64,000 bases of DNA from Xanthomonas euroxanthea. Its GTDB lineage: Bacteria; Pseudomonadota; Gammaproteobacteria; Xanthomonadales; Xanthomonadaceae. Below the pieces are notes generated by a model that saw only the letters and a list, made by a program, of their open reading frames with translations, was not told the DNA's origin and made no database searches. This document shows, piece by piece, positions 36,162-45,026 of this stretch. Position 1 is the first letter of the stretch. Every line of letters begins with the position of its first letter. The stretch lies in NCBI RefSeq assembly GCF_900476395.1, contig NZ_UIHB01000005.1:186001-250000 (forward strand). Direction: 5' to 3'. The translations under genes were made by a program, and so were the position numbers.

Positions 36162-38936
36162 ATGTTGAAGCACAAGCGCTCCGCGCTGAGTATCGCCCTG
36201 GCCGTTGCCATGGCACCGACGTTGGCGGCCGCACAATCGGCGGCGCCGGCGCAAGCAACCGACACCGAACAAACTGCTTCCGAAAACACAGCCGGCGCGG
36301 TGACCGAGCTGGACAAGGTCCAGGTCACCGGCCTGCGCCGCGCGATCGAGGGCGCCATCTCGGTCAAGCGGGATTCCACCTCGATCGTGGAAGCCATTTC
36401 CGCCGAAGACATCGGCCGCCTGCCGGACGTGAGCATCGCCGAATCGCTGGCGCGCCTGCCTGGCCTGGCTGCACAGCGTGTCGCCGGTCGCGCGCAGGTG
36501 ATCAGCGTGCGCGGGCTCTCGCCGGATTTTTCCACCACCCTGCTCAACGGCCGCGAGGTGGTCAGCACCGGTGACAACCGCAGCGTGGAATTCGACCAAT
36601 ACCCGTCCGAACTGGTCAGCGGCGTTACCGTCTACAAGACGCCTGATGCCGGCCTGGTCGGCCAGGGCTTGTCCGGCACCGTCGACATGCAGACCGCACG
36701 CCCGCTCAGCTACAACGAGCGCGTGATCGCCATCGGTGGCCGTTATCAGCGCAACTCGCTGGGCAAGGCCGCCAACGTCGATCCGTACGGCAACCGCTTC
36801 AATATCAGTTACATCGACCAGTTCGCCGACCGTACCATCGGCCTGACCATCGGCTACGCCCACACCGACATGCCGATCCAGGAAAACCAGGTGGGCCTGT
36901 ACGAGCCCTGGCAACCGGTCAATGCACAGCGCCCGCGCCCCGGCGTGGCCGATGGCGTGTACTTTTCCGACGGCATCAAGGCATTGCGCCGCACCGGCAA
37001 CCAGAAGCGCGACGGCGTCATGGCCACGTTGCAGTACCGCCCGTCCAACGCCTGGACCAGCACGCTCGACGCCTTCCATACCGAAGCCGAGCAGATCGAC
37101 ACCGCCAACCAGTTCGAGCTCAACCTGAGCAACTACAACGGTGGCTATACGCCGGGCTTGAACATCAGCAACGTGCGCGTCAACGACAGCAAGAGCTTCG
37201 TCGGCGGCACCGCCAGCGGCGTCTACCCGCTGGTCCGCGGCATGTACAACAAGCGCGAAGACACCATCGACGCGTTTGGCTGGAACAACGAGATCTCCGC
37301 CGGCGCGGTCAAGATCGTCGCCGACCTGAACTACTCCAAGGCCACCCGCGACGAATTGAACCTGGAGAACAATCTCCAACGTGCGCCCATGCCGCAGCTG
37401 GACACCGTGGGTGTGTCTGTCGTCGGCAACGGTTTCTCGCAGCTGGCGCCGGGCATGAATTATTCCAGTCCCGACGCGCTGTTCCTGACCAACACCATCT
37501 ATGGTTCCGGCTACGGCAAGGTGCCGCGCGTGGAGGATGTGCTCAAGGGCGCACGCCTGCAGGCCAGCTTCCCGATGCCCGACGCGTTGAGCTGGTTCTC
37601 GGATCTGGATGTGGGCGTCAACTACGCCAACCGCGAAAAGCAGAAGAACCAGCCCGAAGGCAACATCACCCTCGGCGCGCAGGGCGAATCCACCATCGCG
37701 CCGGACCTGCAGTACGCGCCTGTCAATCTGGGCTTTGCCGGCATCGGCTCCCTGCCCGCCTGGAACGTGCCGGCGGTAGTCTCGCGCTACATGCTGTTCA
37801 ACCCCAGCGACGACGCCTCGTTCCTGGTATCCAAGGCCTGGACGGTCGAAGAGAAGATCACCACCGCCTGGGTGCGTGCCAATCTCGATACCGAATGGGG
37901 CGATGTGGGCGTGCGCGGCAATCTCGGCGTGCAGTTGCAGAGCGCCGATCAGTCCTCGCGCGCGAGCTATTGGGACGCTTCGCAGCCGGTGGGCAGCGAA
38001 GTGCGCCCGATCGACGACGGCAAGACCTACCGCGACTGGTTGCCCAGCCTGAACCTTGCGTTCCAGTTCCCGTACGAGCAGACCTTGCGTTTTGCAATGG
38101 CAAAGCAGGTTGCACGTCCGCGCGTGGATCAGCTGCGCGCCTCGCTGGAATTCGGTGTCGACACCTCCACCGGCCGCCCCGGCGCCAGCGGCGGTAACCC
38201 GATGCTCGATCCCTGGCGCGCGAACGCCATCGATCTTTCCTACGAAAAATATTTTGCCGAGCGCGCCTACGTGGCCGCAGCGTTCTTCTACAAGGACCTG
38301 AAGAGCTACATCTACACCCAGAGCCGCGACAACTACGATTTTTCCGCATTGGTCGCCGGTTACGTGCCGCCGCCGGGCTCGGCGCCGGTGCTGACTACCG
38401 GTACCTTCAGCGCCCCGTTCAACGGCAAGGGCGGCACGCTGCGCGGCGTCGAACTCACTGCTTCGCTGCCGCTGGATCTGGTCTTCGCTCCCTTGGAAGG
38501 TTTCGGCATCCAGGCCAGCGCCACCTTCAACGACAGCGACGTCAAGATTCGCGACCCGGAAAGCGCCTCCAGTGTCGGCGATGGCGAGATCAGCCTGCCC
38601 GGCCTGTCCGAACGCGTCTACAACCTCACCGCCTACTACGAGCACAAGGGTTTCGAGGCACGCGTCAGCCAGCGTCGGCGCTCGGACTTCATCGGCGAGA
38701 TCGGCAACTTCAACGGCAACCGCACGCTGCGCTACGTAGTCGGCGAAAACATCACCGACGCGCAGATCAGCTACAGCTTCAGCGACAGCAGCGACCTCGC
38801 CGGCCTGACCCTGCTGCTGCAGGCCAGCAACCTCAGCAACTCGCCCTACCGCACCTACGCCGAAACCAAGGACCGTCCACTGGAATACATCGAATGGGGC
38901 CGCACCTTCGTGCTGGGGGTCAACTACAAATTTTGA
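36162..38936 (+). CDS. TonB-dependent receptor (maltodextrin uptake, MalA-like)
   Basis: 924 residues from the ATG at 36162. Signal peptide MLKHKRSALSIALAVAMAPTLAAAQ; then the region ELDKVQVTGLRRAIEGAISVKRDS and the plug domain (EAISAEDIGRLPDVSIAESLARLPGLAAQRVAGRAQVISVRGL, about residues 85-130). The rest is the 22-strand barrel, ending in WGRTFVLGVNYKF with a C-terminal Phe as usual for outer membrane proteins. Genetic context suggests that it imports maltodextrins, as MalA does in Caulobacter. No FecA-type N-terminal signalling domain was found. Confidence 0.93.
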   Translation: MLKHKRSALSIALAVAMAPTLAAAQSAAPAQATDTEQTASENTAGAVTELDKVQVTGLRRAIEGAISVKRDSTSIVEAISAEDIGRLPDVSIAESLARLPGLAAQRVAGRAQVISVRGLSPDFSTTLLNGREVVSTGDNRSVEFDQYPSELVSGVTVYKTPDAGLVGQGLSGTVDMQTARPLSYNERVIAIGGRYQRNSLGKAANVDPYGNRFNISYIDQFADRTIGLTIGYAHTDMPIQENQVGLYEPWQPVNAQRPRPGVADGVYFSDGIKALRRTGNQKRDGVMATLQYRPSNAWTSTLDAFHTEAEQIDTANQFELNLSNYNGGYTPGLNISNVRVNDSKSFVGGTASGVYPLVRGMYNKREDTIDAFGWNNEISAGAVKIVADLNYSKATRDELNLENNLQRAPMPQLDTVGVSVVGNGFSQLAPGMNYSSPDALFLTNTIYGSGYGKVPRVEDVLKGARLQASFPMPDALSWFSDLDVGVNYANREKQKNQPEGNITLGAQGESTIAPDLQYAPVNLGFAGIGSLPAWNVPAVVSRYMLFNPSDDASFLVSKAWTVEEKITTAWVRANLDTEWGDVGVRGNLGVQLQSADQSSRASYWDASQPVGSEVRPIDDGKTYRDWLPSLNLAFQFPYEQTLRFAMAKQVARPRVDQLRASLEFGVDTSTGRPGASGGNPMLDPWRANAIDLSYEKYFAERAYVAAAFFYKDLKSYIYTQSRDNYDFSALVAGYVPPPGSAPVLTTGTFSAPFNGKGGTLRGVELTASLPLDLVFAPLEGFGIQASATFNDSDVKIRDPESASSVGDGEISLPGLSERVYNLTAYYEHKGFEARVSQRRRSDFIGEIGNFNGNRTLRYVVGENITDAQISYSFSDSSDLAGLTLLLQASNLSNSPYRTYAETKDRPLEYIEWGRTFVLGVNYKF

Positions 38937-38978
38937 CGGGATGTGAGCTGCAAGCAATGCGCTGATTGCGTCGTTAGT

Positions 38979-39031
38979 TGTGGCTACATCGTGCCTGTAG
39001 CCGCAACGTTACCTGTGGCTGCAGCGTTCCC
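38979..39031. repeat. Degenerate 17-18 base tandem repeat, three units
   Basis: Units TGTGGCTACATCGTGCC, TGTAGCCGCAACGTTACC and TGTGGCTGCAGCGTTCCC follow each other directly. They are similar but not identical. No function is known. Confidence 0.5.
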
Positions 39032-39089
39032 TGCGTGCCAGTGAGCTGACCGCCCACGGCGCCAGCCCTCTGCACCAGGAGCACCAAAG

Positions 39090-39112
39090 CCCCTCTCCCA
39101 CTGGGAGAGGGG
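39090..39112. repeat. Short CCCCTCTCCC / GGGAGAGGGG inverted repeat
   Basis: Ten-base arms (39090-39099 and 39103-39112) with a three-base centre, followed by GTTGGGGTGAGGG. This motif is a frequent dispersed intergenic repeat of xanthomonads. Confidence 0.65.
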
Positions 39113-39253
39113 TTGGGGTGAGGGTACGGCGCAAGCGCAGCGTGCACCCACGCAGTGCCCAGCGTTGCTCCATGGGCCGTCACTCAGGAGGCGGCGCTGC
39201 TGAGCAATAAACAACGATCATCTTTTCGACCGGCCTGGCGCCATCAATCAAAA

Positions 39254-39290
39254 GAAACCCGCCGACGTGATGTCGGCGGGTTTCTTTTTC
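39254..39290. terminator. Bidirectional Rho-independent terminator
   Basis: GAAACCCGCCGAC and GTCGGCGGGTTTC form a perfect 13-base stem with a five-base loop. It is followed by a T-run on the plus strand and also by TTTT on the minus strand. It lies about 320 bases past the receptor gene end. Confidence 0.85.
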
Positions 39291-39620
39291 CAGGTTTCTT
39301 TACCCGAATCTGTATCCACTCTGTATCCACTTCTAAAAAAACGCCCAAGATCAACCGCCGATCAAGGCATTACCGGATGTAAAAGCAGCGCTATTCGCAC
39401 GGCATCGGCCTGGGGCATCGCGATAGCACCAAGGCTGCCCGCAACACATCCATCCTCGCAGTCGATCACCATCGATCTGTACCTACCAGTCGGACATCCC
39501 GGACGTATGCAAGGCATCACCGCGTGCCGCGTCCGAACAGCAGCAGCAAGGGGATCTATGAAAGGCTCGCGCAGCCCGCGTAGCACTGCAGGTAGCCAGC
39601 GAACCAAAGAACTCCGAGGT

Positions 39621-39656
39621 AAAGAAAAGCGAGGCACCCCTTCAGGAATGCCTCGC
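39621..39656 (-). terminator. Rho-independent terminator of the alpha-glucosidase gene
   Basis: On the minus strand GCGAGGCA and TGCCTCGC form an eight-base stem with a 12-base loop, followed by TTTTCTTT. It lies 48 bases after the stop codon of the alpha-glucosidase gene. Confidence 0.85.
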
Positions 39657-39704
39657 TACGTAGAAGGCGATCACGCAACCACAGCTACCGGTCACGATGC
39701 CACA

Positions 39705-41321
39705 TCAGCCACCTTCGATCGCGCAAACCACCGCATGCCCGGCCAGGCGCAGGTGGCCATGTTCGATGGCTCCGCGCTCCACGCCCGGCACATCGACTTG
39801 CTTCCACGCGCCAGCCGGCAGCTCAAGTTCGGCCCTGTGCGCCGACAGATTGAATGCCAGCAACATCACCCGGCCGGCATGCTCGCGCCGGAACATCAAC
39901 ACAGGCTCGGCGGTGTCGTAGAACGTGATCGCACCCTCGCGCAACGCAGGCTCGCCCTTGCGCCACGCCAGGAACTGGCGCACCGCGCTGAGCACGGACA
40001 ATGGATCGTTCTGCTGCACACTCACCGCGTTCGCACGATGCGCCTCAACCAGCGGCAACCACGGCTTGCCGCTGCTGAAGCCTGCCGACGGCGCGTCCGT
40101 CCACGGCATCGGCGTGCGGCAGCCATCGCGGCCCTTGAAGGTTGGCCAGAAGGTGATGCCATACGGATCGCGCAGATCCTCGAATGCCACCTCCGCCTCG
40201 CCCAGGCCCAGCTCCTCGCCCTGGTACAGGCAGATCGACCCGCGCAGCGAACACAGCATCGCCACCACCATCCGCGCGAATGCCGGCGACGCATCTACCC
40301 CGCCCCAACGCGTCACCGCGCGCACCACATCGTGGTTGGAAATGGCCCAGCACGGCCAGCCCTCCAGCATCGTGGCTTCGAGCCGGCTCACCGTCTCGCG
40401 GATATAGGCCGCGCTGTAGTCCTGCACCAGCAGCTCGAAGCTGTAGCCCATATGCAGGCGGCCATGAGAGGTGTACTCGGCAGTGGTCGCCAACGAGTCT
40501 TCCGACGAGATCTCGCCAAGACTCACGGCATGCGGATAGACATCCAGCAGCCCGCGCAGGCGCTCCAGGAAGGCCAGATTTTCCGGCTGGGTATTGTTGA
40601 AGTAATGGTACTGATACGCGTACGGATTGTCGGCGCTGAACCCACGACCCACCCGCTTGTCGGCCGGCTTGGCCGGATTGTCGCGCAGCTGCGCATCGTG
40701 GAAGCAGAAGTTGATCGCATCCAGGCGGAACCCATCCACGCCGCGATCCAGCCAGAAGCGGACGTTATCCAGCGTCGCCTGCTGCACCTCGGCGTTATGG
40801 AAATTGAGGTCCGGCTGGTCGACGAGGAAGTTGTGCAGGTAGTACTGCTCGCGCCGCGGCTCCCACTGCCATGCCCCCCCACCGAACAGCGACAACCAGT
40901 TGTTGGGGGGCGTCCCGTCCTCACGCGAATCGGCCCACACGTACCAATCCGCCTTTGCGTTGGTCCTGTCCTGCCGGCTCTCCTGGAACCACGCATGCGC
41001 GATCGAGGTGTGGCTCAACACCTGGTCGATCATCACCTTCAAGCCGAGGCCATGCGCCTTGCCGAGCAGCCGATCGAAATCGTCCAGCGTCCCAAACAGC
41101 GGATCCACTGCACGATAGTCCGCGATGTCGTAGCCGAAGTCGGCCATCGGCGACTTGAAGAACGGCGAAATCCAGATCGCATCCACGCCCAACCCGGCGA
41201 TGTAGTCGAGTTTGGCGATGATGCCAGGCAGATCGCCCACCCCATCGCCATTGGAATCCAGAAAACTGCGCGGATAAATCTGATAGATGACGGCCCCGCG
41301 CCACCATGGTGTCTGCGACAT
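39705..41321 (-). CDS. xgtA: GH13 alpha-glucosidase (XgtA type)
   Basis: 538 residues, the same length as, and by recall nearly identical over long stretches to, the X. campestris alpha-glucosidase XgtA, which hydrolyses maltose and transfers glucose to small alcohols and phenols. GH13 motifs are WWRGAVIYQIYPRSFLDSNGDGVGDL, VMIDQVLSHTS, VDGFRLDAINF (nucleophile Asp near 201), VSLGEISSE (acid/base Glu near 270) and ISNHDVVRAVTRW (third Asp near 331). It has no signal peptide, so it is cytoplasmic and handles imported maltodextrin. A GGGAGGGG ribosome binding site precedes the ATG. Its promoter holds operator site 3. Confidence 0.95.
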   Translation of the reverse strand: MSQTPWWRGAVIYQIYPRSFLDSNGDGVGDLPGIIAKLDYIAGLGVDAIWISPFFKSPMADFGYDIADYRAVDPLFGTLDDFDRLLGKAHGLGLKVMIDQVLSHTSIAHAWFQESRQDRTNAKADWYVWADSREDGTPPNNWLSLFGGGAWQWEPRREQYYLHNFLVDQPDLNFHNAEVQQATLDNVRFWLDRGVDGFRLDAINFCFHDAQLRDNPAKPADKRVGRGFSADNPYAYQYHYFNNTQPENLAFLERLRGLLDVYPHAVSLGEISSEDSLATTAEYTSHGRLHMGYSFELLVQDYSAAYIRETVSRLEATMLEGWPCWAISNHDVVRAVTRWGGVDASPAFARMVVAMLCSLRGSICLYQGEELGLGEAEVAFEDLRDPYGITFWPTFKGRDGCRTPMPWTDAPSAGFSSGKPWLPLVEAHRANAVSVQQNDPLSVLSAVRQFLAWRKGEPALREGAITFYDTAEPVLMFRREHAGRVMLLAFNLSAHRAELELPAGAWKQVDVPGVERGAIEHGHLRLAGHAVVCAIEGG

Positions 41322-41690
41322 GTACGCCCCTCCCGGGCCATTGCAGGCGCCAGAACATGCGCCCAGCCAAGGCAGCTAGGGTAGCGGCGCCCGTAGCGTA
41401 CGGCGCATTTGTGCATACGTATTCATGTCGCTAGGCAGCGACGCTTCGATCGCTCAAAAAGCTACATCACAATTCGCAGCATTTCACTATTCACCATGCG
41501 GGCATGACATGCAAAAGACGGCAACCCCAAGCGCATCGAAGCGTTGCATGTAAAAATTTCTGTTCAGCAACTGAAACTGGCGGCTTATTGACACTAAAAG
41601 CGACCTGTTACGAAGCTGCCAGCAACCGATGCATCACCCGCCCGTTAATCTGCGACGGGTTTTAGACACATTGCGCATACCGACTCGAGC
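41322..41690. other. Intergenic region alpha-glucosidase - virB4
   Basis: 369 bases. The part near 41322-41430 is the alpha-glucosidase promoter with operator site 3. The remainder up to the virB4 stop is AT-rich (41440-41690) and holds no convincing gene, terminator or remnant of virB5 or virB6. In related T4SS loci more secretion genes follow virB4 on this side. Confidence 0.6.
41412..41425. promoter_or_regulatory. xgtA: Putative LacI-family operator, site 3 (alpha-glucosidase promoter)
   Basis: TGCATACGTATTCA, identical to site 1. It lies 91 bases before the alpha-glucosidase start codon, a spacing like that of the GH97 gene (87 bases). Confidence 0.82.
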
Positions 41691-44147
41691 TTATGCGTGA
41701 TCCTCAAGGCCAGCGTCTTTGGCACGCTTGCGTTTACCTGAGCCCTTTCGGTTCGCATAGAAGTCTTCCAGCCACTGCTCTGGCGTTAGCTGGTCTACGC
41801 TTACACCCAGCTTGTCGGCTTTCCGCGACAAAATTTGATGCATGATTTCGATGTTGTCGGTTGAGGATGAAATCACTGAAAGGGCATCATCCATCCCACG
41901 CAGGTTGAGCTGGCACACCGCCGAGGCATGGCCTTGCTTGACCAGGAAGCAGCGCGAGCGTTCGTCCAGCGACACCACCACCTGATACTCGGCGTCAGTG
42001 AGCTTGAGCCCTTCCATATAGTCGTCGCGGCTGGCGCTGGGATTGGGCAGCAGGACCATGGTCGCCGTCTGTTCGATCAACGCGGCTGCGATGTCGCTCG
42101 CCAGTGCGTCTTCCGGGCTCTGCGTGGCGAAGATGCCCAGACCGTTCTGCTTACGGATCGTCTTCTGCTTGTTCTTGGCGAATTCCTTCAGCCCGCCCTT
42201 GCCGTCCAGAATCTTCCAGAACTCGTCCATGACATAGATCAATGGACGCCCGTCGATCAGCGCTTCCAGGCGATGCAGCAAATAGTTGATCACCGGCACG
42301 CGCACTTCGGCGTTATCGATCACATCGGTGTAGTCGAAACCAATGATCGATGCGCGCGTCAGGTCGACGGTGTCCACCGGATTGTCGAATACCCAGCCCA
42401 ATGAATTGCCGGCGGTCCAGCGGCGCAGGCGTGCATACAGCCCATCGTCGCCCATGTTGGGCAGGCTCTTGCGGAAATTGCTCATGCTGCGCAGATGCAT
42501 CGGCGTGTCCAGCATGCCTTCCACTGCGCGATAGATGTCTTCTTCCTCACGCGAGCTGTATTCGGGCTTGCCGCCCAGCACCTTGATCAGCTCGGCCAGG
42601 AATTGCGTGTTGGCCTCGTTGCGTTCGCACTGGAACGGATTGAAGCCCGTCGGCGCGCCATTTTCCAGCGCCAGATAGTTGCCGCCGCAGGCGCGCACGA
42701 AAATCTCCGCGCCGCGATCCTTGTCGAAAAAGAAGATCGTCGGAACCGGGTCGAACTTCTGCACCTGGCTCAACAGGAAGTTGATCAGCGCCGTCTTACC
42801 GGTACCGGACTTGCCAATCACCATGGTGTTGCCGATCGCCTTCTCGCCCAAAGAATTCTCGGCCGGATGCGTAGCATGGAAGTTGAAGTAATACGGTTGA
42901 CCATTGGTGGTCTGCAGCGTGGTGACGCAATCACCCCACGGATTGCTGTGTTGCTTGCCCTGGGCGAAGTTGTGCAGCGGCGACAGGCCCAGGAAGTTGA
43001 GAGAACTCAGATTGGCAATGCGCGTACGGAAGCGCCAGTTGCCCGGCAGCTGCGCGTAGAACGACGAGGCGATCGCTAGGTCTTCCTTGGACGACACGAA
43101 GCCGGCATTAGAGAGCTCTGCACGCGTGGTCGCGATTTGCCGGGCGAGTTTTTCCTGGCTGTCGGCGTACACCGCAATGGTGAAGTGATATTCGCCCAGC
43201 ACGAAGTTGCCCGAGGCCACGTCGTCCATTGCCAGGTCCAGATCGCGGATCTGGCTGGAGGATTTGTCACCAGAGGAAATCATCATGCCCTTGGTACGGT
43301 CCAGCACCTTCAAGGCGTCATGACGACCCACCGGGCTAAAGGAGTGGGTAACAACATACTCGAAGTCGAGATACTTCAACCCATTGAGGATGCCCGGATA
43401 AGTCCCGTCGGCGTATTCCTTGACATTGAGGATCGCGCCGAAATGATTGATGCCATCCGGCGTGCGGATGACGAAGTCGCCGGTCTTGTTGGCGAACATG
43501 TGCTTGCTGACAGGCAGATACGCTGGAACCGGCGCCTGCAGCACAGGGACCGGCTCGTCGATGCGATTCAATAAGTAACCAAGAAACTCTAAGGCCTCAG
43601 AAAACACGACACCGTTCTTGGCTTCGTACATACCCAGTCGATAAGGTGAGTAGTCTTTGAGAACTGCCTCGACATTAGTGGCCAGTTCGATCACCTTGGC
43701 GATTGCCTGTTCTTCCTCGCCCCGAATCTTGTTCGGATCGCCGGACTTTTCCATCAAACGACGCCCGGTAACCACCGGACGGTAGATCATGCTGAAGTAC
43801 AACTCGTTCTGCATGATCTTCTGCGACGACAGCGCCGCGTAATACTCATCGGAGAGCGTCTGGTTGAACGACTGATTGAAACGGCTGGAATTACCGATCT
43901 TGCGTCGGCGACGAACGTCGTGAACCCAGAACGCCACATTGGCAAAGTCTGGAGCACGCAAAGTCTGTACCAACCGGTTGAAGGTATTGTGCCGTTGCTC
44001 AAGTTCGAACTCATCGCGCCCAACGAACGGCAGACCCGCCAGATGCCAGATCAATAGATAGTCCCCACCGGTCGTCTTCAGAACAGAAGGCGCGACATGG
44101 GTCGAAATGGAGACGAATTCACTGATCGGACTATCTGGGCTGAACAT
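41691..44147 (-). CDS. virB4: VirB4, T4SS assembly ATPase
   Basis: 818 residues, normal length. The N-terminal VirB4/CagE domain is followed by the ATPase domain with Walker A GKSGTGKT within NTMVIGKSGTGKTALINFLL (about residue 440) and Walker B LIYVMDEFW. It powers pilus assembly and substrate transport at the inner membrane. It is the last gene of the T4SS cluster here; in related clusters VirB5, VirB6 and effector genes follow. It starts 102 bases after virB3. Confidence 0.96.
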   Translation of the reverse strand: MFSPDSPISEFVSISTHVAPSVLKTTGGDYLLIWHLAGLPFVGRDEFELEQRHNTFNRLVQTLRAPDFANVAFWVHDVRRRRKIGNSSRFNQSFNQTLSDEYYAALSSQKIMQNELYFSMIYRPVVTGRRLMEKSGDPNKIRGEEEQAIAKVIELATNVEAVLKDYSPYRLGMYEAKNGVVFSEALEFLGYLLNRIDEPVPVLQAPVPAYLPVSKHMFANKTGDFVIRTPDGINHFGAILNVKEYADGTYPGILNGLKYLDFEYVVTHSFSPVGRHDALKVLDRTKGMMISSGDKSSSQIRDLDLAMDDVASGNFVLGEYHFTIAVYADSQEKLARQIATTRAELSNAGFVSSKEDLAIASSFYAQLPGNWRFRTRIANLSSLNFLGLSPLHNFAQGKQHSNPWGDCVTTLQTTNGQPYYFNFHATHPAENSLGEKAIGNTMVIGKSGTGKTALINFLLSQVQKFDPVPTIFFFDKDRGAEIFVRACGGNYLALENGAPTGFNPFQCERNEANTQFLAELIKVLGGKPEYSSREEEDIYRAVEGMLDTPMHLRSMSNFRKSLPNMGDDGLYARLRRWTAGNSLGWVFDNPVDTVDLTRASIIGFDYTDVIDNAEVRVPVINYLLHRLEALIDGRPLIYVMDEFWKILDGKGGLKEFAKNKQKTIRKQNGLGIFATQSPEDALASDIAAALIEQTATMVLLPNPSASRDDYMEGLKLTDAEYQVVVSLDERSRCFLVKQGHASAVCQLNLRGMDDALSVISSSTDNIEIMHQILSRKADKLGVSVDQLTPEQWLEDFYANRKGSGKRKRAKDAGLEDHA

Positions 44148-44249
44148 GGTCTTACCAATTTAAGAAGGAAGCATCACACCAAAACGATCGTGCCAAACGC
44201 CAACCCCATGCGGCTTGCGCGCATGGGGTTGGTCGAACGACTTACTTGC

Positions 44250-44561
44250 TTACTGGCGTTTTCCCGGGGGAGTCTTGCGGTACTCGTTAGGACTGAACAC
44301 CCACATCCCCGAATAACGCTGAACATTCCGGGCTCGCATACGGAACAACCAGCGCAATCCCAACAACCTGAAGATCATCTCGTCCCGCTTGGCCATCTGT
44401 TGCATGGCGAAGATGATGACGGGAATCGTCAACAGATACCAAAGATTGGTGTACATCCCCAACAGCAGGCCGCCACCCGCACCGATGAAGAATGGGATGT
44501 AAGGCACTCCCAAAAACATCGCTGGACGAGTGCACCCACGGAAGAGAACGTCTTTATGCAT
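44250..44561 (-). CDS. virB3: VirB3, T4SS inner membrane protein
   Basis: 103 residues from the ATG at 44561, which overlaps the end of virB2 by eight bases; a TTG at 44573 could extend it by four residues. It has two hydrophobic helices (FLGVPYIPFFIGAGGGLLLGM and LWYLLTIPVIIFAM) and the VirB3 motif VLFRGCTRPAMFLGVPY. It works together with VirB4 at the inner membrane. Confidence 0.92.
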   Translation of the reverse strand: MHKDVLFRGCTRPAMFLGVPYIPFFIGAGGGLLLGMYTNLWYLLTIPVIIFAMQQMAKRDEMIFRLLGLRWLFRMRARNVQRYSGMWVFSPNEYRKTPPGKRQ

Positions 44562-44964
44562 AGGACTGAGCAAGCTGCAGCAATGTCATGGAGACGCTTT
44601 TGCAATCTTCAGTACCTTCGCTACCAATCACCATATTGGCGATTTGGCCAGCTGCACCGATCAGGACGCCACCAATCAGGATCGGCGAGACCTCAGCGAT
44701 ACGCTTGTGAGCAAAGGCAATCTGGTAACCGGCAATAATCACCGCAATCGTGACCACGGCGACCGAACCCATGTTCAGCAGCGAATTGACGTTGTTAAGA
44801 AAGCCGCATACCTTCGTGTCAGTTTCGGCTAGGCCGCCGGCACTAGGCGTTGCACCGACACCGGACGCAAGCAGCAGCAACGAGGTAAACACGAAAGCCT
44901 TCAATGCCTGTTGGCCGATCATCTTGGCGTCAGCGGCCGTCTTCTTGTTAATTTCAAACTTCAT
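44554..44964 (-). CDS. virB2: VirB2, T4SS major pilin
   Basis: 136 residues. Long signal sequence (KAFVFTSLLLLASGVGA) followed by the mature pilin with two hydrophobic helices (MGSVAVVTIAVIIAGYQIAFA and EVSPILIGGVLIGAAGQIANMVIG) and a charged loop KRIAE between them. Two Cys residues (TKVCGF and TEDCKS) may form a disulfide. A GGAG ribosome binding site precedes the start. Confidence 0.93.
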   Translation of the reverse strand: MKFEINKKTAADAKMIGQQALKAFVFTSLLLLASGVGATPSAGGLAETDTKVCGFLNNVNSLLNMGSVAVVTIAVIIAGYQIAFAHKRIAEVSPILIGGVLIGAAGQIANMVIGSEGTEDCKSVSMTLLQLAQSYA

Positions 44965-45026
44965 ATCAATCTCCTTGGGGAACAGGGGGGGCTAATAGCC
45001 AATCCTTGGCAGGTTTTCCTTCCTGG

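Larger units (their letters stand above)
38937..39704. other. Gene-free region between TonB-dependent receptor and alpha-glucosidase
   Basis: 768 bases between two convergent genes. Contents in order: three degenerate 18-base tandem units (38979-39031), a common Xanthomonas CCCCTCTCCC/GGGAGAGGGG inverted repeat (39090-39112), a strong 13-base-stem bidirectional terminator (39254-39290), the duplicated word TGTATCCAC with an A-run, and the alpha-glucosidase terminator. Short open frames in it lack ribosome binding sites and homology. The strong terminator without an adjacent gene hints at a lost gene or deletion. Confidence 0.6.

Noticed and set aside
35943..38957. Open frame of 1004 codons opposite the TonB-dependent receptor
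   Set aside because: The receptor on the plus strand has a signal peptide, plug, barrel and C-terminal Phe; the opposite frame has no recognisable feature.
39362..39637. Possible 91-residue gene on the minus strand after the alpha-glucosidase
   Set aside because: It starts within the terminator region of that gene, lacks a ribosome binding site and has no homology that I recognise.
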